19,575 bases of DNA, taken from positions 1 to 19,575 of the forward strand of contig CAZQIV010000127.1 of the NCBI GenBank assembly GCA_964593705.1. Direction: 5' to 3'. Under the pieces are notes generated by a model. That model made no database searches, was not told the DNA's origin, and saw only the letters and a program-made list of their open reading frames with translations. Positions 14,363 to 19,575 of the stretch are shown piece after piece. Origin of the DNA: SABY01 sp964593705 (GTDB taxonomy: Bacteria; Bacteroidota; Bacteroidia; Bacteroidales; 4484-276). Both the position numbers and the translations under genes were made by a program. Every line of letters begins with the position of its first letter. Position 1 is the stretch's first letter.

Positions 14363-16204
14363 CTAATTTAAACTCTCAGCTTTTTTTGCAGCCTTCTTTT
14401 TTTCTTTAAGTTTTTGCTCCCGGATTGCACTTAGCTTTTTGTGCATGGCGTTGGCAGCAATACGTCCGGCACCCATAGCTTCGATTACGGTGGCTGAGCC
14501 TGTAACAATATCGCCCCCGGCATACACATTTTCCATGGTGGTTTCGTTGGTTTCTGCGTTTACTTCCACGTAGCCCCATTTGTTGCGCTTTAGTTTTGGC
14601 GACGACTGGAAGATGATCGGGTTTGGCCCAGTGCCAATAGCCACCACGGCAAGGTCGCACTCGAATGTGAAGTTTGAACCTTCGATAGGAACAGGCCTTC
14701 TTCGTCCACTTTCGTCCGGTTCGCCCAATTTCATTTGTAAACACTCCACACCTTTTACCGTATTAAAGTCGGTACCGATGTACCGGGTGGGTGTAGTGAG
14801 TAGCTTAAATTTAATACCTTCTTCTTCGGCGTGATGCACTTCTTCGCCCCTGGCGGGCAGCTCATGGCGCGAACGGCGGTAAATAATGGTAACTTCCAGC
14901 GAGCCCGTACGAATGGCAGTCCGGGCGCAATCCATGGCCACATTTCCACCACCTACCACCACTACCTTGTTTCCGGTGGGCATGGGAGTATCGTATTCGG
15001 GGAACTTGTAAGCTTTCATCAGGTTCATACGGGTAAGGTATTCGTTAGATGAATATACATTACCGAGGCTTTCGCCGTCAATGTTCATAAACTTAGGCAG
15101 GCCAGCCCCAACTCCTACATAAACCGAGTCGAAATGCTCGAGCAATTCATCGAGGGTGAGTATGTTGCCGATTACATGATTCATTTCAAACCTTGCACCT
15201 AAATTTTTCAGGTATTCAATTTCAAACTGTACAATGGATTTTGGCAGCCTGAACTCTGGAATTCCGTAGGTTAAAACACCGCCTGTTTCGTGCAGTGCTT
15301 CATATACCGTAACATCGTAGCCTTTCAACAACATATCGGCGGCGGTGGTCAGACCTCCGGGTCCTGAACCGATAACTGCAATTTTTTGGCCGATACTTTC
15401 GGTAATCATGGGGGGCTTTACCAAGTCCATTTTCCGTTCAAAATCAGAAACGAACCTTTCAAGTCTTCCTATGGCAACGGGTTTGTCGCGCAGTCCTAAG
15501 ATACATTTGGATTCGCATTGGTTTTCCTGGGGGCAAACTCTTCCGCAAACAGCAGGCAAAAGGTTGGTTTCCTTAATTTTTTTGGCAGCTTCATCAAACT
15601 TTTCTTCTGCTATCAATGCAATGAATTTCGGAATATCCACATTTACCGGGCAACCCTCAACGCATTTGGGGGTTTTGCATTGGAGGCAACGACCTGCTTC
15701 CAGGAGAGCCAACTCCGAAGTATAACCATAAGGCACTTCCTGGTGGTTATGCACGCGCAAGGTTTTATCCTGCTCGGGCATATCCTGCCTGGGAATTTTT
15801 AGCTTTATTTTACGTTCATCGGCCTTGGTAAGGCCATGCCATTCGCAACCATGTTGCAGGCAAATATAGAAAGGCATGAGTTTGGAAAAGGCGGATATAA
15901 TAACTTCACCTACCGGCGAGCCACATTCGCCACAAGGCACCTCTTTATTAATCAGGCTTTTCTTGCATTTTGGACACAACAAATCATCCAGCACTGCGTC
16001 ATCGTTGAGCTTGGTGGAGGTTTTTACTTCAAAGACGTCAAGATATGGACTCAGAATTAATTCCAGCGGTTCGCCTTCATAAATTGCATCAAAATTTAAT
16101 GTTTTATCACCCTGCAATTCCCGGTTGAAACTGTTGTGGCAATGTGGGCAGTATGTGCTCAGATATGATCTGAACTTTAAATATTTTACATCGTGATCTA
16201 ACAT
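14363..16204 (-). CDS. nfnB: NfnB/SudA/GltD-like flavoprotein with N-terminal zinc-ribbon extension
   Basis: The 613 residues consist of two parts. Residues 1-125 form a cysteine-rich module (Cys19/22, 77/80, 91/94, 115/120, His123) repeated twice in the 289-residue protein encoded upstream. From about 160 on it is a normal NfnB/GltD-type flavoprotein: [4Fe-4S] ligands Cys173, 176, 181, 185 and 220, 224, 230, 234; FAD motif GSGPGG (278-283); second nucleotide site GGGNVAMDCART (417-428) with IYRRSRHELPAR, typical of NADPH binding; and GGDIVTGSATVIEAMGAGR near the C-terminus. With NfnA it should form a cytoplasmic NADH-dependent ferredoxin:NADP oxidoreductase, or the related sulfide dehydrogenase. 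It starts 12 bases after the nfnA stop. A glutamate synthase small subunit call is less likely because NfnA is adjacent and no gltB is present. The Lys/Ala-rich tail is ordinary. Confidence 0.9.
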   Translation of the reverse strand: MLDHDVKYLKFRSYLSTYCPHCHNSFNRELQGDKTLNFDAIYEGEPLELILSPYLDVFEVKTSTKLNDDAVLDDLLCPKCKKSLINKEVPCGECGSPVGEVIISAFSKLMPFYICLQHGCEWHGLTKADERKIKLKIPRQDMPEQDKTLRVHNHQEVPYGYTSELALLEAGRCLQCKTPKCVEGCPVNVDIPKFIALIAEEKFDEAAKKIKETNLLPAVCGRVCPQENQCESKCILGLRDKPVAIGRLERFVSDFERKMDLVKPPMITESIGQKIAVIGSGPGGLTTAADMLLKGYDVTVYEALHETGGVLTYGIPEFRLPKSIVQFEIEYLKNLGARFEMNHVIGNILTLDELLEHFDSVYVGVGAGLPKFMNIDGESLGNVYSSNEYLTRMNLMKAYKFPEYDTPMPTGNKVVVVGGGNVAMDCARTAIRTGSLEVTIIYRRSRHELPARGEEVHHAEEEGIKFKLLTTPTRYIGTDFNTVKGVECLQMKLGEPDESGRRRPVPIEGSNFTFECDLAVVAIGTGPNPIIFQSSPKLKRNKWGYVEVNAETNETTMENVYAGGDIVTGSATVIEAMGAGRIAANAMHKKLSAIREQKLKEKKKAAKKAESLN

Positions 16205-16216
16205 AGCTTGTTGGTT

Positions 16217-17041
16217 TTATCTGATTGAAGCCAGTAGCGATTCTTTTTCATCTTTGATATAAAGGGAGTTTCTGTTGAGTAGTTCATCAAAGTCAACCTC
16301 AAAGGCATCGAAGTCGGGCCCGTCAACACAGCAGAACTTGGTTTTGCCACTTACCTTAACCCTGCATCCACCACACATTCCAGTTCCATCAATCATAATT
16401 GGGTTAAGACTCACCATTGTTTTAACATTGTGTTTTTTTGTAAGTTGACTTACAAATTTCATCATGATAATGGGGCCAACGGCATAGACCAGTTTTACAT
16501 CATAGCGCTCTTCAAGATATTTCTTTAGGGGATCGGTTACAAAACCCATTTGCCCATAGCTGCCATCATCAGTGGTGATGATAAGTTCATCAGAAATGGC
16601 GAGCATTTCCCGTTCAAGGATGAGCATTTCTTTGTCTTTAGCGCCAATAATGCTGATTACATAGTTACCGGCTTCTTTAAAGGCTTTGGCAACATGATGC
16701 AGGATGGCAACACCGGTACCTCCACCTACCATTATTACAGTACCTATATTTTCAACTTCGGCGGCTTTTCCTAAAGGGCCGGAAATATCCTTAATGGTAT
16801 CGCCTTCGTTTAAGGAGCGCAGCAAAGCCGTCGTTTTTCCAACTACCTGGTAAATGAGCGTGATTGTGCCTGCAAAAGAGTCTTTATCGGCCACAGTTAA
16901 TGGAATGCGTTCGCCTGTTTCGTTAACACGGAGTATAATGAACTGACCCGGCCGAACTTTCGCGGCAATTTTTGGGGCACTTACATCATTGCGGACGATG
17001 GTGCCTTTTGCCATGGTTTGCTTTCTTACGATTTGAAACAT
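16217..17041 (-). CDS. nfnA: NfnA/SudB-like ferredoxin-NADP reductase-type subunit
   Basis: The 274-residue cytoplasmic protein belongs to the ferredoxin-NADP reductase fold subfamily that includes NfnA, SudB and PyrK. It shows the FAD-binding RIPLTVAD (45-52), the ISGPLGK loop (86-92), the nucleotide-binding GGGTGVA (106-112) and the C-terminal [2Fe-2S] segment with Asp218, Cys223, Cys226 and Cys237/238 (MIDGTGMCGGC...FCCVDGPDFDA). NfnA-type subunits are known to use an unusual Asp ligand, and the matching Asp is present. It directly precedes the nfnB homologue and should transfer electrons between NAD(H) and that flavoprotein. PyrK is unlikely, since there is no pyrimidine gene nearby. Start ATG 17041 gives MFQIVRKQTMAKG, the usual N-terminus. 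Confidence 0.92.
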   Translation of the reverse strand: MFQIVRKQTMAKGTIVRNDVSAPKIAAKVRPGQFIILRVNETGERIPLTVADKDSFAGTITLIYQVVGKTTALLRSLNEGDTIKDISGPLGKAAEVENIGTVIMVGGGTGVAILHHVAKAFKEAGNYVISIIGAKDKEMLILEREMLAISDELIITTDDGSYGQMGFVTDPLKKYLEERYDVKLVYAVGPIIMMKFVSQLTKKHNVKTMVSLNPIMIDGTGMCGGCRVKVSGKTKFCCVDGPDFDAFEVDFDELLNRNSLYIKDEKESLLASIR

Positions 17042-17203
17042 AGTTTACAGATGTATTATGATAGACTATTCTTAACATAAATGCAACAACTCGTCATTAT
17101 GTATAATGACTGTTTGTAAAAACTGGAAAAAGAAAAATATATCTTGTTATCGATTAACTTCTGTAAAAGAAAGGTATCTAAAGATTGTTATAATCTTCCG
17201 GAT

Positions 17204-18073
17204 TTACCATTCATCACTATCCTCAAGTTTTATCTCGTAAAGGTCTTCCTCGTTGAGGCCGTGCCACCGGCATCCTTTTTTGGTACAAAGGTAAAAGTCG
17301 ATAAATTTGGTACGGGCGCTAATTATAATTCTTGCTACCGGTGAACCACACTTTCCACATTCTTTTTCGTGGGCAATTAAACTCTCTTTACACTTAGGAC
17401 ACTTAAGGTCTTTTACTGTTTTTTCTTCAGGTAGAAAAATGGTGGATTTGGAGGTAAATACATTTAGATAAGGGCTGAGCAGTAAATCGCCCTCTTCTCC
17501 ATTTGAAATTTTTAACTTGAGCATTTCATTTACTATCAAACTTTTCCTGCACTTAGGGCAATAAGCTTGTAAAAATGTGCCTGATTCGATGATCTCCGAT
17601 TCTTCGTCAATTTCAACCGGAACTTTTGTTGCAGGTGTTCTCAAATCCAGATTTTTGGGGTATTCCCGTCCTCTGAATCCATATTCCTGGTACAACTTTT
17701 TAAGTGCCAGCGATAAATCTTCAAAAGCTATGGCGTGGTTTTTACATCCGCTTCTTGAGCAAATACTTACACGGCCTCCCATGTCGAGATGGAAATCAAC
17801 CATTGGGGCATTGCAAATATTACAATTTGTTTTGCTTGATAACTCAACATGGCAATGTGGACAATGGAAATGAACCAACTCTCCATTGGGCGTTTCAACT
17901 TCGGATGAGTAGTTGTAACTTCCATAAATGGAACTCAACCATATCATGCCCTTTTCGTTTTCGTTGCTAATAATCAGATTAATGCTGGGTTCATTATCAA
18001 CTAGTTTTTTTTGATCCATCAAGCTTTTGCCACACTCAGGGCAATTTACCAATATTGAAATGAAGTTGTACAT
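17204..18073 (-). CDS. Protein with two tandem eight-cysteine zinc-ribbon modules, first gene of the nfn cluster
   Basis: I do not recognise this 289-residue protein by name. It has two copies of one module. Copy 1: Cys11/14, 71/74, 84/87, 105/110, His113. Copy 2: Cys172/175, 225/228, 239/242, 263/268, His271. The same pattern forms residues 19-123 of the NfnB homologue. Spacing between motifs is alike in all three, and copy 2 and the NfnB copy share LSPYL-VF, CPKCK-SL, CG-CGSPV and GC-WHGL. The cysteine pairs suggest two structural zinc sites per module; rubredoxin-like iron is an alternative. A charged linker (about 120-166) joins the copies. There is no signal peptide or membrane segment. 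It lies 162 bases upstream of nfnA on the same strand, with no terminator seen between, so co-expression is likely. A docking, assembly or sensing role for the Nfn enzyme is inference only. Confidence 0.85.
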   Translation of the reverse strand: MYNFISILVNCPECGKSLMDQKKLVDNEPSINLIISNENEKGMIWLSSIYGSYNYSSEVETPNGELVHFHCPHCHVELSSKTNCNICNAPMVDFHLDMGGRVSICSRSGCKNHAIAFEDLSLALKKLYQEYGFRGREYPKNLDLRTPATKVPVEIDEESEIIESGTFLQAYCPKCRKSLIVNEMLKLKISNGEEGDLLLSPYLNVFTSKSTIFLPEEKTVKDLKCPKCKESLIAHEKECGKCGSPVARIIISARTKFIDFYLCTKKGCRWHGLNEEDLYEIKLEDSDEW

Positions 18074-18301
18074 GGCCTTTGATTTAATTGTTATGTGCTA
18101 TCATTTGACATCACAATAATAGTGATTTTTAGGCATCGGATTTTGTGATTTTTATAGATTTTTTTTATTAAAATGAACCTGCTTGGATGTTGTTGGTATG
18201 TAATATATTGAATAACAATAGTTAAAGTGCCCTAATGTGAACTTTTAAATTCAATAATTTATTATTAATTTAAATAATGTGTTTAGTCTAAAAACTCCAA
18301 T

Positions 18302-18386
18302 ACTACTGATTTTTAGTCCTTTTTACCCCTAACCCTCCCCGAAGGGATGCCAATGGCAAAAGGGAGAAGCACTAAAAATCAGTAGT
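18302..18386. repeat. 85-bp element with perfect 16-bp terminal inverted repeats
   Basis: ACTACTGATTTTTAGT (18302-18317) and ACTAAAAATCAGTAGT (18371-18386) are exact inverted repeats. The interior contains CCCCTAACCCTCCCCGAAGGG. Size and shape suit a miniature inverted-repeat element. It lies in the 568-base divergent interval between the zinc-ribbon gene and the SPFH gene; I see no gene in that interval. Confidence 0.65.
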
Positions 18387-18586
18387 TTGGGAAAGTCCCC
18401 TTTAGTGGATTTAGGGATTTTCTGGCTTTTTAGACTGGTCTCAATAATAGATGATGTTGAGTTTTCAAAATAATGGTGTCCAGTAATTTTAAATCCCTGC
18501 AAAAGCTATTCTTCACATTATCACTGAATTAGATTTTTATTTAAACAATTTTACACAAAAAGCTGACTTTCTTGTTTTAAAAAGTA

Positions 18587-18594
18587 TATCTTTG
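18587..18594 (+). promoter_or_regulatory. Bacteroidota-type -7 element for the SPFH gene
   Basis: TATCTTTG fits the Bacteroidota -7 consensus TAnnTTTG exactly and stands 47 bases before the ATG at 18642. A clear -33 TTTG/TTG box at standard spacing is not evident (only TTTC near 18568-18571). It is the only good match ahead of this gene. Confidence 0.45.
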
Positions 18595-18641
18595 TGATAT
18601 TAAAATGATATTATAAAAGTATTAATCTAAATCTATTTACA

Positions 18642-19496
18642 ATGAAAGAAGAAAAAGTTTATTCACCAGGTTCAGGCTACCTGATGCTAATGGTAGTATT
18701 ATTATTGATTGTAGTTCCTGTTCTTGGAATGATATTCCTGAAAATGTTTTTACTGTCTATTTTAATTGCGCTTGGTTTGTTTTTATCCATAGGATTTTTA
18801 ATCGTAAATCCAAACGAATCTTCTGTATTGGTTTTATTTGGAGCCTACAAGGGTACGGTAAAGACCAACGGTTTTTTCTGGGTTAATCCGTTTTTTACCC
18901 GTAAAAAAATCTCATTACGCGCCCGTAACCTCGACAGCGAAGCAATAAAGGTGAACGATAAATTGGGAAATCCAATAATGATTGGGATTGTGTTGGTGTG
19001 GAAAGTTGATAATACCTTTAAGTCTGCCTTTGAGGTTGATGATTACAATCACTTTGTGGATATCCAGACCGAAGCTGCCATACGGAAGTTGGCCGGCCAC
19101 TATCCCTACGATAATTTTGATGATGAACAAGCTGATGTTACCCTTCGCTCGGGAGGGGAGGATGTGAACAATGCTTTGGAAGATGAGATTTCGGAAAGAC
19201 TTGCCATTGCAGGTATAAAAGTTTTGGAGGCAAGGATAAGTTACCTGGCTTACGCTTCTGAAATTGCAAGTGCCATGCTTCGTCGCCAGCAGGCTACCGC
19301 CATAGTTGCAGCAAGGATAAAGATTGTTGAAGGCGCAGTAAGCATGGTTGAAATGGCTCTCAAACAACTATCGCAAAAATCGATCATCGACATGGATGAT
19401 GAGAGAAAGGCGGCTATGGTAAGCAACCTGATGGTGGTTCTTTGCTCAGATAATGATTCTTCGCCTGTTATTAATACCGGGACACTGCATCAGTAA
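18642..19496 (+). CDS. SPFH/band-7 (stomatin-like) membrane protein
   Basis: The 284-residue protein starts MKEEKVYSPGSGYLM, has two closely spaced hydrophobic segments (about 12-34 and 36-56) and then a band-7 core: VNPNESSVLVLFGAYKGTVKTNGFFWVNPF, LRARNLDS, DKLGNPIMIGIVLVWKVDN, and the helical AIRKLAGHYPYD...LRSGGEDVNNALEDEISERLAIAGIKVLEARISYLAYASEIA region read at intervals. SPFH proteins form membrane-attached oligomeric scaffolds, often tied to proteolysis or membrane organisation. It is the only gene on the plus strand, so it is transcribed divergently from the nfn cluster and is functionally independent as far as can be seen. No NfeD-like partner is visible before the window ends. Confidence 0.9.
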   Translation: MKEEKVYSPGSGYLMLMVVLLLIVVPVLGMIFLKMFLLSILIALGLFLSIGFLIVNPNESSVLVLFGAYKGTVKTNGFFWVNPFFTRKKISLRARNLDSEAIKVNDKLGNPIMIGIVLVWKVDNTFKSAFEVDDYNHFVDIQTEAAIRKLAGHYPYDNFDDEQADVTLRSGGEDVNNALEDEISERLAIAGIKVLEARISYLAYASEIASAMLRRQQATAIVAARIKIVEGAVSMVEMALKQLSQKSIIDMDDERKAAMVSNLMVVLCSDNDSSPVINTGTLHQ

Positions 19497-19503
19497 GAGG
19501 TTT

Positions 19504-19534
19504 GAGTTTAGAGTTTAGAGTTTAGAGTTTAGAG
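19504..19534. repeat. GAGTTTA heptamer microsatellite
   Basis: Four complete tandem copies of GAGTTTA and a partial fifth (GAG) begin eight bases after the SPFH stop codon. The heptanucleotide unit resembles other short repeats at gene ends in this window (1-30 and 10181-10397). Confidence 0.9.
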
Positions 19535-19550
19535 CCCCGAAAAATAGAAA

Positions 19551-19575
19551 ATTTTCTCCAAAGGAGCCCTTCGGA
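19551..19575. repeat. Inverted copy of the intergenic repeat at 2810-2834
   Basis: The last 25 bases (ATTTTCTCC...CCCTTCGGA) match the reverse complement of 2810-2834 at about 22 positions and contain a CTCC-GGAG mini-stem. The copy is cut by the window edge. Confidence 0.55.

Noticed and set aside
14363..16204. Glutamate synthase small subunit (GltD)
   Set aside because: No large GltB subunit is in the window and the gene directly follows an NfnA/SudB homologue, which fits the Nfn-type pair better.
16217..17041. PyrK (dihydroorotate dehydrogenase electron-transfer subunit)
   Set aside because: Same fold family, but the neighbour is an NfnB homologue and no pyrimidine gene is present.
18915..19367. 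150-residue minus-strand open frame
   Set aside because: Antisense shadow of the well-supported SPFH gene, no domain features.

Overview
The window looks like part of a Bacteroidota (Bacteroidales-type) chromosome. The evidence is a secreted protein with a type IX secretion C-terminal sorting domain, a Bacteroidota-style -7 promoter element (TAnnTTTG) before the only plus-strand gene, no clear Shine-Dalgarno sites, and long AT-rich intergenic stretches full of short repeats. I saw no tRNA, rRNA, CRISPR array or intact insertion sequence.

Layout from left to right. (1) 9-2538, minus strand: a truncated, apparently inactive caspase/gingipain-fold protein and a BNR-propeller T9SS cargo protein; repeat DNA runs into the end of the first and the N-terminal coding region of the second. 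(2) 2539-3826: remnant of a four-helix-bundle gene, then an array of eight complete 83-84 bp hairpin elements plus one truncated element, then a strong terminator. (3) 3876-9953, minus strand: an operon for a soluble flavoprotein/iron-sulfur complex, NuoE-like, NuoF/HydB-like, and a 1233-residue fusion of NuoG-type [2Fe-2S], GltD/NfnB-type flavoprotein, ferredoxin and a degenerate formate-dehydrogenase-like domain. (4) 9954-10951: repeat-rich spacer. (5) 10952-13291, minus strand: a Roco (LRR-Roc-COR) GTPase split by one in-frame stop codon. (6) 13292-14362: more repeats, including a lone third sequence class of the same hairpin family. (7) 14363-18073, minus strand: a zinc-ribbon protein, NfnA and NfnB; the NfnB homologue carries an N-terminal copy of the zinc-ribbon module. 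(8) 18642-19496, plus strand: a membrane-anchored SPFH/band-7 protein.

How the genes may work together. The two redox clusters hold NAD(H)-type (NuoEF), NADP(H)-type (two GltD-like flavoproteins) and ferredoxin-type modules, the parts expected for transhydrogenation or flavin-based electron bifurcation among NADH, NADPH and ferredoxin in an anaerobe. That is inference; no substrate-specific catalytic site (H-cluster, Mo/W site) is intact. The Roco gene and its flanking repeats sit between the clusters and may be an insertion.

The strongest unusual signals are: the hairpin family with constant arm ends and covarying cores; the formate-dehydrogenase-like domain that has lost its cluster ligands, its metal ligand and its C-terminal cofactor-binding domain; an eight-cysteine zinc-ribbon module present three times in the nfn operon; and the in-frame stop dividing the Roco gene.
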